Below, piece after piece: positions 24,301-36,100 of a DNA stretch of 60,000 bases. The stretch spans positions 20,372,477 through 20,432,476 of the forward strand of contig CAIIXF020000004.1 in assembly GCA_903813345.2 (NCBI GenBank), read 5' to 3'. A program made the translations under genes and the position numbers. The stretch is from Owenia fusiformis. Lineage: Eukaryota; Annelida; Polychaeta; Sabellida; Oweniidae. The notes beneath the pieces are model-generated. The model saw nothing but the letters and a program-made list of their open reading frames with translations, had not been told where the DNA came from and made no database searches. The first letter of the stretch is position 1. Each line of letters starts with the position of its first letter.

Positions 24301-24817
24301 GGATTGTACCTACGTTTTGCCACAGGATTGTATCTACTCACTGCCTCAGGATTGTTCCTACTTACTGCCACAGGATTGTACCTACGTTCTACTACAGGTG
24401 TGTACCCTCTTATTGCTACAAAATTGTACCTACTAACTGTCATAGGTCTGTACCTTCTTATTGCCACAATAGTGTACCTACTTACTCCAACAGGTTTGTA
24501 CCTACTTACTGCCACAACATTGTATCTACTTACTGGCAGGGGATTGTTCCTACTTACTGCCACAGATTTGTACCTTCTTATTGCTTCTTCTCCTTCTTAT
24601 TACCTTCTTAGACTTTATCTACGTACTGTCTACTTACTGGTTTGTACCTTCTTATTGTCATAGGTTTGTACCTTCTTATTGCCACAAGATTATACCTACT
24701 TGCTGCCGTAGGTTTGTACCTTCTAATTGCCACAAGATTGTACCTACTTATTGCCACAGGATTGTATCTACGTATTGCCACAGGTTTGTACCTACTTACA
24801 ACCACGGGATCGTACCA
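21376..24817 (+). repeat. 24-bp satellite, ~140 units
   Basis: The consensus unit is GCCACAGGATTGTACC followed by TACGTATA (24 bp). Variants use CTTATT, CTTACT or GTCTGG at the end. Units are most uniform in 22830-23790. A distinctive ~220-bp variant block (22620-22835) recurs at 24330-24545, a 1,710-bp offset that marks a higher-order duplication. As 24 is a multiple of three and the unit has no stop in several frames, long frames exist on both strands (up to 487 codons); they are not genes. Confidence 0.95.
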
Positions 24818-25192
24818 GCAAACTAAATACATGAATAAAACTAAACTAAATACAAATGAAGCATCAAACTGCAATCGACTTTTTGTAGACGGTTTATTTA
24901 TATTGTCCAGATTAATAAAATGGTAATACTTACTGTTTACGGAGAAGATGAAGATAAATTCCATGTATACATCATTCCTCAAATATTTCATAGCATCGGA
25001 TTTCGAAGCACGAATGGTGTGGTTATAAAGTGGTAATGTTAAATGTTTGATATTATGTGTATGACCGTTTTCGGAACTGAAAAACAAGACAAAACGTCTC
25101 CCCATCTTAACTGAAACTATTTCAAATCTTCATATGACTGTATCATACATTAGCATTGTGACCTACTTAGACATCCGACTGACACTTGTAAT
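24818..25192. other. Intergenic, no feature seen
   Basis: Unique-looking AT-rich sequence without an exon. Confidence 0.35.
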
Positions 25193-25197
25193 CTGAT

Positions 25198-25734
25198 CAC
25201 TGGTGATCCACTCGATTACGCTGGTTACCAAAACGAACCGTTTTGGTAACAAAATGTCGGAACGTCGAAGGCACGATTTTTCTTTTTTCCTTATTTCACG
25301 CGTTGTAGGCAGAATCCCCACGACGTTTTTTCTCACAACGTGCATCAGTATCATATGTTTTAGAAAATGTACATGTTTGCGAAAAAATAGCTCAGAGGAC
25401 AACAGAATCGTCGATTTACTTCCTCACTTAAGTTACATAAACGGTTTTTCGAAAAACAGTTAAGATCTGCACTTTTAACCCAAACCGTTTATGTAACTTA
25501 AGTGAGGAAGTAAATCGACGATTCTGTTGTCTTCTGAACTATTTGTTCGCAAATATGTACACTTTCTTAAACATATGATACTGATACACGTTTGGGTTAA
25601 AAAATGTCGTGGGAATTCTGCCTACAATGTGTAAAATAAGGAAACGAGAAAAATCGTACCTTCCGGATGTTCCGACATTTTGTTACCAAAACGAAACGTT
25701 TTGGTAACCAGCGTAATCGAGTGGATCACCAGTG
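25198..25734. mobile_element. Foldback element, CACTGGTG ends, 5-bp TSD
   Basis: A near-perfect palindrome of 537 bp: ~255-bp arms and a loop of some tens of bases around 25455-25490. It starts CACTGGTGATCC and ends with the complement. CTGAT flanks both sides (25193-25197, 25735-25739). Inside the arms is a small palindrome, GGTTACCAAAACG...CGTTTTGGTAAC. No coding capacity. Confidence 0.85.
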
Positions 25735-25744
25735 CTGATACTGC

Positions 25745-26077
25745 TACCTACTGATACGCTTGTACTTTATTAATGGTTATTTAACGAAATATATCATAAA
25801 TAACCAATGGGGTATTAAAAGGATTTAAGTGAATTCCCTAAATCAGATAAATACCACGAGGTATTGTTGCATGGTTGAAATAAGCAGTAAATAACCTAAC
25901 TCATCGATGATATTTTGATAAATCGGGTAAATACACATAAATAACCGAATAGATATAAACGTATAAATACAAACGTGTCCATTAATGTTCATTAAAGCGA
26001 TTTTCGGGTTTAATAACCAACTAACGGTTTGCGGGATTTAGTGGTATTTACTTTATTTCACACAGTGGTATCCTCTA
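25745..26077. other. TAAATA-rich intergenic segment
   Basis: No exon. It shares GGTTATTTATGAT-like motifs, inverted, with 20100-20180, suggesting an old repeat pair. Confidence 0.3.
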
Positions 26078-26080
26078 TTA

Positions 26081-26435
26081 TTACCACCTTGCCGGGCCAG
26101 TTCTAGGGGTTTTAGTACTAGTTTAGAAGGCATTCAATTTGCTATATCGACCTGAGAAATGCGTGACGTCATAGTGGTGGTCCATATGGACCGGTCTAGA
26201 ATATATTCTGGACCGGCGATTTTCCCGGGAAATTAGATATCGTTCAATCATAAGATTTTCTTGCTGTTTCAGTCATGGTCGTTAACGGTGGTAATAATAC
26301 TAATAACGTCATTTCTGCGAGCAATATAGTGCAATATTGGACCTTGGGCCTTCGGCCCTTGGTCCAATATTTCACTATATTGCCCTTGGTCCAATATTTC
26401 ACTATATTGCCCTTAGAAATGACGTTATTGTACTA
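26081..26435 (+). mobile_element. TTACC-type MITE, copy 2
   Basis: 355 bp, flanked by TTA (26078-26080, 26436-26438) and inverted relative to copy 1. Its hairpin arm carries an extra duplicated block (TTGGTCCAATATTTCACTAT appears twice, 26360-26412), which explains the greater length. Confidence 0.8.
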
Positions 26436-26438
26436 TTA

Positions 26439-27425
26439 CAAGAAGATGCGTGGTCAATGAAAGTGAAAATTGATCATAAATAGGAAATCCTTTGATACAA
26501 AATTATCTTTAAAATACTTCTCTCAATAAAATTATCACTAACACTGAAAGCATCACCATTAACAATGTTAATTGTTGATTCAAATAGTATTTAATGTTAA
26601 CAATTAGCAAATATTTGAACTGCATCGATCTGTTATCATATTTGCACCCAGCAATACATTTGATCCTAGACACTGGGCTCATTGGCAAAGACCAATAAGC
26701 TTTGCATTCCATTGTGCAGTGTATGTCTGGTATGAATGTAGAACTCATGATTAATACAACTACATTTGACATATATTGTAATCTGATTTTCACCTTCATC
26801 TTCTATTTCATAATTATTCTCATTTATTTATTGACTGTAATTTCATTGGTACCATCAATTTTAAATATCAAGCATGTTACGAAAACTCTTTGTTACAGTC
26901 TTAGCACACAAGTCAAGATCAATACCAAGTATCCTCTTAGCTTGGTACATCAAAATATCCCTTCTTAATTGCACTGGTGTGTGTCTAGCTCAGGCTATGT
27001 GTGAGAAGATTTTTACTCAAGTAGAGGGGGAGGTGTCACAGAGGCTTGAAGCTAGACTACCTTATTTAACACCTAATACAACGTGACTTGATTATGGGTT
27101 ACTTACATATAGTAAAATAACCATTTGGTATATCAAAAAGCAAATAGTACTTTTATGTGATAACAGACTTATTAATACAGTAGCTCCCTTATAAGAGTAT
27201 CTTAGGACCAGAATGCTGCAATGCTGTAGTGTGATTCTGATTATTGGTTTACTAGTTCAGTAAAATCAATCAAAGCAGATTGAGTACTGTAAATCTATGG
27301 ATTTTTCGAAACACTGGCACATGTCCAGCATGATACAATTGACACATTGACCATAGCTGTTTTGGCATTTATGTGGTGATCAACACTGGTTGTATTGATT
27401 GGATTAGTTAAGAAATGAGGAATGC
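26439..27425. other. Intergenic, no supported gene
   Basis: Short frames (60-96 codons) occur on both strands but lack splice context, family motifs or codon structure. No repeat was recognised. Confidence 0.35.
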
Positions 27426-27428
27426 TAT

Positions 27429-28321
27429 GACGTGTCGCAAAAAGCTCGCGCACGCATTGTTACACATTTTGTGGCGTAATCCAGAGGATCCTCGCTTTTA
27501 ACATGATAGAATGTGACGTTTTTGAGAAAAATGTACACACATGAAAATCCTTTCGTCCTCCACATTTACCTCTATATCTCAAAACATTTTAGACGAATAA
27601 CTCTGATATCATATATATATTGTTAATGGGCTAGGAGCATCATAAAACACGAATCAATTGATATTTTAGGTGAAATAAATATACGTGTTGCTGTGCTTGA
27701 AAATAGGCGAATGGCGTAAATTAGCCCTATTTTAATGAATTTTGAAAACCTTTCGTCCTCCACTTTTCCACATACAACAGAAAACACATACTTTTTTGAA
27801 CAAAATCAACTATTTATTAATAAACTAAAAGTTTAGGAGCAAAATAATCATGTATGATTTATTAAAAATTGATCTCGTATTTTTTGTTTAATGTACACCT
27901 GAAAAGTTGAAGGTACCAAAAAATGAGCAAAAAAGGTCGCTGTCAACAGATTCTATTTTTCAGACTCTATGGCGTCACAATATGGGACGCTTACTAAAAT
28001 TCATGCTTTGAAATAAAACTTCCATATACCTTTATCAAGACGAAAAATAAGTATAATAGTCATATATTGTTTGAGTTATGAGCGTTTAAAGACGAAAAAT
28101 AATTCAAAATGTAACGTGTCAACATGGGATATTTGCCAGATGTTTTAAAAACGAACGCGCAAAAAATGTGAACGGAGTGTAGTTGATCTAAAATCTTCAT
28201 CGAAACAGCTTTAAAATGATATATAACTTTAATTAGAATATTATCTTATAATCCGGGGAATCAAAGTTACATCCACGCGATACCCTTAAAAAACAAATGC
28301 GCCACCTTTTTGCGACACGTC
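27429..28321 (+). mobile_element. GACGTGTCGC transposon, copy 1
   Basis: 893 bp with terminal inverted repeats GACGTGTCGCAAAAAG and TAT on both sides (27426-27428, 28322-28324). The second copy at 30530 has the same termini and also a 3-bp duplication. There is no transposase frame, so it is non-autonomous. The superfamily was not assigned; 3-bp targets occur in PIF/Harbinger and some CACTA-like groups. Confidence 0.85.
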
Positions 28322-30032
28322 TATACTAATTAATCGTCTAATTAGTGCCTTTCGACACCTCGTTCACTTTGGCAAATCTCACAAATCGTTTGTAGGATAT
28401 AAAGGATTATTTTGATACAGGTCGCTAGGGTGCTCGCCAAAATGTAAGAACTCTCTCTTTCTAGAGTCTTATATTTTGAAAATATTCTAGACTTATTAGA
28501 GCATACTAATTAAATAGCGCCCCCGAAGACCCCTTAGAAAAAATGAAAAAGATCCTTAAAATACCCCAAAAAACATAAAAATACGGACAATACTACAATT
28601 ATGATAAAATACACCTTATTATCTAGTAAAAATGACCAGTAATACTAAAGAATGGATTAGAATTCGATATAGTGGGAATAGGTTAATATTCACGAGGAAG
28701 AAGTGTACTATATAACTAGTTAAATAGCGCCCCTCGTCCATAAATCCAATGGCAAATTAACATGTGGAATATTTGGTATATATCACCCGCTCATCAGCAA
28801 TCCCCGGGAATTTCTTTCGGTGCTTTAATCGGTGCGGTAATTACTACATTAGGGTTCCCCAACATTCAATGCATATCTAATTCTCATAATCTTTTAAGTA
28901 TAGGATAAATCAATTATTGAATGCTCGATTTGTGATACAGGGTATATCCCTCGGTAAATACAATATATGATCAACCCTCGGTTCCTACGGACCCTCGGGT
29001 AGATATATAGTATTTCCCTCAGAAATACCCTGCATCAAAAACCACCCATTAAATATTACCTTTATGTATGAACGATCAATTTTTATGGAATGGACGGGTG
29101 GATTGTTGCGTTTGATGGGTCTCTTTTGTTTATGTAAAAATTGCCTCTAGTTGAGCAATGATGCAGTGTTCAAGGAGGGAAATAATCTGTAAGTGCATAA
29201 AAACCTGAAGCCAAAGGAAATAATAGTGCCTTACATCCTCTCCAAGCGATCAATTTCGTGGCACTGGGTTTGTTGACATTACTTTTATGATATGTGACAT
29301 TACACGAGTTTGGTCCTAAGGCCAACATATTCCAATGGCGCAGAATCCCACTTGCCCCATCAAGTCCCATTGAATCCCACCATGCCCCATCGAGTCCCAT
29401 GAGACCTTGTTTACTTTGCCCATGGAGTCTCATCGAGTCCCACCATACCCCATCGAGTCCCACAGAAATGTAATTTAGTTTAGAAGGCAGTGATCTTCCC
29501 AGCATTAAAGCAAGTGGGCACAGCACCCACCTGAGATTTTGAAAACAGCCTTGCACCCACCTGAAAATCATTTTGAATTCTATATTCGGATACAATTGTT
29601 TACGTTCTGACATCCTGTAATTATGCTGAGCTCGCATTAACTACCCGGGGTGTAACATTTTTTAAGAGGCTCCTAATAAGGGATTTCACCTGTAAAGTAT
29701 ATAACTCTTGCAAACATACACTACATTTATGTTCCTTGATTTTTTTAATTTGACAAAATTTGAATCACCAAAAAGCCAAAATGTTAAACTAAAACAAAGT
29801 TGTGGCTATTTTATTACACTGGACGAACTCAGAGCCGGGGATTATAACTTAATATTTTCCAGTTAAGTGTAAAGTCGGGGAATATCTGTACTTATTTCCT
29901 CGTCTCGTGTAGGACATTGACACATCAGATAGTGAGGAATATGACGATGATATAATAATGAACAATAGTTAAATCCAGGATACATAAAATGAATGATCAT
30001 GCACATTGAACATGAATACAATATTTATTTAG
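28322..30032. other. Intergenic with weak repeats
   Basis: 28340-28452 is a diverged inverted copy of the 310-bp array unit. 29340-29465 has short tandem copies of CCCATCGAGTCCCACCAT. No exon is firmly supported. An acidic stretch after TCTCGTGTAG at 29911 could be a terminal exon, but it has no other support. Confidence 0.35.
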
Positions 30033-30155
30033 ACATAAATGAGTGTTCTACTGGGAATGGCGGATGTGATCAAATTTGTGTTAACACAGCCGGCTCATAC
30101 TATTGCAAGTGTAACACTGGTTACAATCTACACACTGACAAAGTAACATGCATCG
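30033..30155 (+). CDS. Calcium-binding EGF-like domain exon
   Basis: The exon is 123 nt, preceded by TTTATTTAG and followed by GTAAGG, phase 1 at both ends, as for mobile EGF exons. Read with a borrowed G, it encodes DINEC, then six Cys in the EGF order, with [10 protein letters not shown] (the beta-hydroxylation and aromatic positions) and a final CIG. The D-I-N-E start plus N and Y positions are the calcium-binding signature. It belongs to a secreted or membrane protein of fibrillin/fibulin/matrilin type. No neighbouring exon was found, so it may be an isolated or decayed exon. The signal-peptide exon at 13757 is the only candidate start on this strand. Confidence 0.65.
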
Positions 30156-30172
30156 GTAAGGTCTCTTAATGT

Positions 30173-30212
30173 ACACTTCCCTCTATAAGTTTGGTAACCG
30201 TAAGTCCCCTTT
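30173..30212 (+). mobile_element. End fragment of the CACTCCC MITE family
   Basis: TACACTTCCCTCTATAAGTT followed by TGGTAACC matches the terminus of the element at 40709, with a few substitutions. Only one end is present. Confidence 0.5.
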
Positions 30213-30214
30213 GG

Positions 30215-31553
30215 ATCAGCATCGGACTGACAAAACATTCATATTGCGCAATCCAGATAACAGAGGTTGAACATTGTTATTTAGCTCCAAACTTATTATC
30301 TCATGTATATTTCCAGTGGAATGGCAGATTTATATGGACTGCTTTGTGCACTTCCCTCAATATCCTTTGGCAACTCTGACTTTATGTAGTATTAAAATAT
30401 CCTATTAAAGCCGGTTTGTGTAGTCATTGTTTTTCCCAAATAGAAGATTCGTATTAGGAGAAAGTGTCATGTATAACAGTATAACACTAAGAGCACTAAT
30501 GATAGTACAGCTAAGGTAGCATTTGATGAGACGTGTCGCAAAAAGGTGGCGCATTTGTTTTTTAGGGTATCGCGTGAATGTAACTTTGATTCCCTGGATT
30601 ATAAGATAATATTCTAATTAAAGTTACTAGTATATATCATTTTAAAGCTGTTTCGATGAAGATTTTAGATCAACTACACTCCGTTCACATTTTTTGCGCG
30701 TTCGTTTTTAAAAAAGAGTTTTTTACCAAAAGATCTGGCAAATATCCCATGTTGACACGTTACATTTTGAATTATTTTTCGTCTTTAAACGCTCATAACT
30801 CAAACAATATATGACTATTATACTTATTTTTCGTCTTGATAAAGGTAGATGGAAGTTTTATTTCAAAGGATGAATTTTAGTAAGCGTCCCATATTGAGAC
30901 GTCATAGAGTCTGAAAAATAGAATCTGTTGACAGCGACCTTTTTTGCTCATTTTTTGGTACCTTCAACTTTTCAGGTGTGAATTAAACAAAAAATACGAG
31001 ATCAATTTTTAATAAATCATACATGATTATTTTGCTCCTAAACTCTAGTTTATTAATAAATAGTTGATTTTGTTCACAAAAGTATGTGTTTTCTGTTGTA
31101 TGTGGAAAAGTGGAGGACGAAAGGTTTTCAAAATTCATTAAAATAGGGCTAATTTACGCCATTCGCCTATTTTCAAGCACAGCAACACGTATATTTATTT
31201 CACCTAAAATATCAATTGATTCGTGTTTTATGATGCTCCTAGCCCAGTAACAATATATATATGATATCAGAGTTATTCGTCTAAAATGTTTTGAGATATA
31301 GAGGTAAATGTGGAGGACGAAAGGATTTTCATGTGTGTACATTTTTCTCAAAAACGTCACATTCTATCATGTTAAAAGCGAGGATCATCTGGATTACGCC
31401 ACAAAATGTGTAACAATGCGTGCGCGAGCTTTTTGCGACACGTCTGAATATTGAAAAATCTCGCGCACGCTGTAAAACATTTTTGATTTGATGACAAACA
31501 AATTAATAAATAAACAATCAAACTGAAGTTAGTTGTTATAGGGTGAAACGAAG
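30215..31553. repeat. Dispersed repeat, copy split by a transposon
   Basis: The same repeat as 9421-9885. It is interrupted at 30529/31445 by the GACGTGTCGC element. Confidence 0.7.
30530..31444 (-). mobile_element. GACGTGTCGC transposon, copy 2
   Basis: 915 bp in opposite orientation to the copy at 27429, with the same terminal repeats. TGA flanks both sides (30527-30529, 31445-31447). Removing the element and one TGA restores the uninterrupted repeat seen at 9775-9790, so the boundaries and 3-bp duplication are confirmed by an empty site. Confidence 0.9.
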
Positions 31554-31754
31554 TCCATTGTTGGTTTTAAAGACATCAAAGAGAGAGAGCTCGTGGTGTT
31601 CCGGAAGTTGAAGTTGAAGTGGCGCCACGCCAGATGATTTTGCTTGGGTCTCAATGGGTTCTCTATAGCCAAAGGAAAATACATCATTCTCATCGTTGCT
31701 GTTGATCAGCTGGCTCAAATTCACAATTCCATTCTGATCTGATTCACCTCCTAC
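31536..31754 (-). CDS. Putative terminal exon, protein unknown
   Basis: On the minus strand TTCTCATTGTAG at 31755-31766 is a good acceptor, followed by an open frame to TAA at 31536. It encodes a ~71-residue acidic, Leu/Ser/Asn-rich sequence, including NLSQLINSNDENDVFSFGYR and LFDVFKTNNGLRF. The composition looks protein-like and the frame is free of simple repeats. No family was recognised and no upstream exon was found to the right. The last codons and stop fall in the dispersed repeat shared with 9421-9885, so the repeat may supply the stop. It could equally be a pseudogene fragment. Confidence 0.35.
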   Translation of the reverse strand, partial: VGGESDQNGIVNLSQLINSNDENDVFSFGYREPIETQAKSSGVAPLQLQLPEHHELSLFDVFKTNNGLRFTL

Positions 31755-31779
31755 AATGAGAACCTTTCCTCAATCTACC

Positions 31780-32985
31780 TCATCAAATGACTAAAAATGT
31801 AAAGCAACAGTTAACGAATATGATTTAAGACTCTATGTTTAATGGTACAATACATGCCCGGGTGTACTCCCATATATTGGCTATATGCCCTGGGTCACTT
31901 TTCGCCGAAAAATCTGGGTCTACTTTTTGAAAAATCCTAAAACTGGGTACTGTTTTTGAAACAAAATCGGCGGACGTGGGTCTTGTTTTTTAAAAATTAC
32001 CTCGAAGTGGGTCTATTTTTGAAAGAAAAACCCTAGATGTGGGTCCATTTTTAGAAAAAAAATCCCAATATGTGGGTAGATATTTTGAGTCTCAGCGGCA
32101 CCCCCTGTACAAAAATTTGACCAGTACCCCCCCCCCCCCCGGGAATACATGTTAGGTACATTTACATGTACTTCATGCATCGATACCTATCGAATTAGTT
32201 TTACATTAGCTAGTGAATATTTTATATACACTGTACGATTAAAAGGGTTTCCTGTTGACTGTACTTCAAATATTGCACTCTATGTCCGCCCATTCATTTC
32301 AGAATATATCGCAGATGACAGAGCTTAATGAATTTTTCTCTGTTCTTTTGTGAATAGCAATTACTTTTAAAATATAGCACCAGTGTTTTATGTATACATT
32401 AACATAAACTATACAATTATTTCAAAACCAATTAATTCCATTTTCATAAGTTTCAAAACAATTTTGAATGATTTCCCAATTAAAAATAAAACTCCAAAAA
32501 ATTATTCGATTCATAACAAAAGAACAAAAAGTAGCAAAAACTATTTTCAAGACTAATTTATGTATATATGATAAAGTTCTATAAACTAAACTGCAGGATG
32601 TTATTTTGCCGTATTTTGTAATATCGGTTTACATATATCGTTCTGTCCCCCTTTGCAACTTGTACATGTATGTAAATTATTGTGTTAACGTGACCCGAAT
32701 CCTAGTGGTTGACTCACCCTGAGTTCTTTGAAAGCAGAAGGGTGGAGGTTTCTTTTACTCAATGAGTGGATGTCAGCCCAAGCCATGTAAACTATTATAC
32801 GCGTTGCAAGCGGGTAAACATTCCTCAAAAAACCATCACGAAGCAATCAACGTATTAACCCATAATGCACACTCGGGATATTCGTAAATATAAATTTGCC
32901 GCTTCTAGGTTTTATCGATTATGGTTCTTATTTGCCTTCTTTATTCACTTAAAGATTTGTAAATGAACACACAGATCCGAAGTTG
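31780..32985. other. Intergenic between divergent genes
   Basis: 31860-32110 holds degenerate ~40-bp repeats of the form TGGGTCTATTTTTGAAA, ending at a C-tract (32126-32140). No exon was found in the rest. Confidence 0.4.
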
Positions 32986-32990
32986 TTCAA

Positions 32991-33000
32991 ATATATATAA
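32991..33000 (+). promoter_or_regulatory. Possible TATA box of the SEA-mucin gene
   Basis: ATATATATAA lies 141 bp before the start codon at 33141. The sequence is AT-rich throughout, so this is only a position-based suggestion. Confidence 0.25.
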
Positions 33001-33140
33001 GATCTAAACTTATAATCGAATTTGATACCATTGTAGTTTTTATGGCGAGAATATATCTATAGTTGATACTTGGGGTCTTAATTGATATTAGTGGCGAACA
33101 AGCCTAGATAAGATTAAGCGTCTGATAATAAAGTAACGTC

Positions 33141-36100
33141 ATGGCGGCATACACGAACGTTCAGGAGGCCAAGAAAAATCCTTCTGCGGTGGTAAGTTTT
33201 TTGTCATATATAGTACTAGTACTAGTATAGTATTTATTTAGTTGTTTTAGTAATGTAAAATAAGTTCGGGGTATTTTTGCTCAATGTAATAAATTGTGCA
33301 ATTAAGTATATCCTCGTGATTTTTGAGGAATAATTGTTTACCCATGGTTGGATATCGAAATGATGCTTTATTCAACAACCAGATTTAACATATCATCAGT
33401 TCGAAACAATTTCAAAAGCGCATAATGTTACGTTTATCTCTTTCATCCCTTCCGATGGCGATTCATTATTATCTATTTCTTATAATCCTGACATTAGCAT
33501 TTGAAATCGTGTTGTATTTATTTCTCCGTATTTGTGTGTTTGAGGCATGTTCATACAAAACATGCATACCCTTACTTTTTAGCATTAGTTTCATATTTTT
33601 GCATTAAATAAATAAAGCAACATTTTTTGTATAGAACAGCAAAAAGTCAATGTGTCCGATGATTATTTGATATCAACATTCTTTGATGAGGCAGATGAAA
33701 ATACTCTAAATGTACTAATTGCAATCTGATCGAGTAAAAGAACTTCCTTCGTTCCAAGGTTAAATGTAAAATATGCATACCCTTAAATTCAATTCATATT
33801 TCACCATTCCTACCAACCACATTCTTCAAAAAATTGAAACAAATGTATTTAGGCTACATATTTGTCACATGGAATTCTAAATTAACAGTTTATATAGGTC
33901 ATATCGGCCATTAGATAACAGTATGCATTAGGATTAGATTAACGAAAATCCATCTATGCTTCATATGGGCGGTGCCCTCTAACGCAATAGACGCAAAAAC
34001 ACGTTCTACTGTACATATTGTTATTCTACATAGTTTGCCTTTTTGAGTTTTAATAATCCAAAGACCGTATTAAGAATATAAAACAACCTTTAGAATTGTG
34101 TCATGCATAAGGTAAATCATTCTAGTCTGTGTAAACACATTCTTTGAAATGAATTCCAGTCCATTATTAAATTTCTAAGTAATACACTATTTCTCTTTTA
34201 TTGAAATTTGCCGCGCCTTCTTATTACACAGAAAGGATATTTTACAACTTCCTTCTTTCATGTCTTTAGCAAACATGAAAGGTTAACATTGTCTACAATA
34301 CAAAGAAGTGTTTTTTTTATATTTGTGAGAGAGACTTAATTCGCCCTTACGAATTGCAAATAAATGTCTCCTTTATGGTAAATCTCCGGTCAACCCAGAT
34401 CTCTTTCGTCAAACATTTTTAAAATTTTACAATTGTTCTTTGAAGAAATGTATTTATGGAATTAGAATAAACATGAAAAACGTGGCCATCAGGTGTGTTG
34501 TTATAGCCATGAAACAAACAAATATCAAGGAGGGGCATATCCAGTCATGATTAAACATAACCGATCGCGAAAATCAGTAATTGCATGAATTAACGAATGA
34601 TTGTCGAGCAGGGATGTATTTGAAGGACATGTCCATGATTAAACATAAATGATTGAACGAATGATTGTCGAGCAGGGATGTATTTGAAGGACATGTCCAT
34701 GATTAAACATAAATGATTGAACGAATGATTGTCGAGCGGGATGTATTTGAAGGCCATGTCCATGATTAAACATAAATAATTGAACGAATGATTGCCGAAC
34801 AAAAATAAAACAACAAATGAAGATATATAATAGGTTTATCTCAATTTTAATGAGATGATATTTTGAAATGTTTATGTTCAAAGTCTGCTTTGGAAAAATA
34901 AACAAAACGTTTTTGATTCAACATCATTTTTCATAACCCAATACCCAGATATTTATCCGCCAGACATTTTTATAAATACTATGCATGGTAAAAGAGTTTC
35001 TTGATAAGTATCTTTGAATAACTTTCTATACTGTTTTTTCGAACAATCTTTTTTCATACTTTCAAACATAGGCCAAGGGAAAAGTAATAGTAAGCTGTAT
35101 AGAAGAGACAGGTCCACAAGTAAGATTGAAAATTTTTCAAATTTTTTTAGTCTTGGCACTAGTTCTCCTTACTGGTATCAAATTGTATTCCCAAATCTCT
35201 CCAAAATCTTCTTCAAAGTGTTTTTCAAACTTATATCATTGTTTTTTTCAAATCTTTATCTAGAGACTACATCACGGGGTACCATCGAATAATTTTGGCA
35301 ACGTACCGGAGAACGACATTTTACTAAGAAATGGCAATAATTTAGCACAATATATTTTTTAACTAGAGTTCTACTTTGATTTTGACAAAAGTAAGTATTC
35401 CATGCAATGGCTATTTCATTCATGAGTTTGTAGGAATTCTGTTGGAACCCACTTCTGATCAAGTACGAAGTTATTGAAATCGGCGCAGTCGGACTTTACT
35501 CCGAAAGATGTTTTTTTGATAATAACTTTTTACAACATTTAAATATAGACTTTTGAAAAAAGTACAGAATAGTCCTTATACTATTGAATAATTCTGTTAC
35601 TTCTGATTCACACGACTCTGATTTGTTTAATTAAAAAAAAGTTTTAAAAATATTACTTAGGAACGTAACCGGAGCTGGGAACGTAACCGGAGCAGATCAG
35701 TTGAATTATATAATTCAAAAAAATAAAATATATGATTTATACGCATTCGAACAATCCCGTATGTTTTTAAATTAGTATGTGCTTTAAATCATATATTTTA
35801 ATTTTTTTGATTGAATAATTCAACTGATCTGCTCCGGTTACGTTCCCAGCTCCGGTTACGTTCCTAAGTAATATTTTTAAGACTTTTTTTAATTAAACAA
35901 ATCAGAGTCGTGTGAATCAAAAATAACAGAATTATTCAAAAGTATAAGGACTATTCTGTACTTTTTTCAAAAGTCTATACTTAAATGTTGTGAAAAGTTA
36001 TAATCGAAAAACCATCTTTCGGAGTAAAGTCCGTCTGCGCCGATTTCAATAACTTCGTACTTGATCAGAACTGGGTTCCAACAGAATTCCTACAAACTCA

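Noticed and set aside
21551-24663. Frames of up to 487 codons on both strands with 8-residue repeats
   Set aside because: The 24-bp unit lacks stops in several frames. Both strands are open equally and there is no splice, signal or codon evidence.
21376-24817. CRISPR-like regularity
   Set aside because: No unique spacers, the units vary continuously and the genome is eukaryotic; this is a satellite.
25198-25734. RAG/Transib assignment from CAC ends and 5-bp target
   Set aside because: Bases 4-7 of the terminus do not fit the heptamer and no transposase is present; kept only as a hypothesis.
29170-29637. 155-codon minus-strand frame with WWDSMGLDG repeats
   Set aside because: Caused by short tandem CCCATCGAGTCCCAC repeats; no protein family fits.
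29911-29970. Acidic exon after TCTCGTGTAG
   Set aside because: No donor and no match in phase with the EGF exon; a chance acceptor is more likely.
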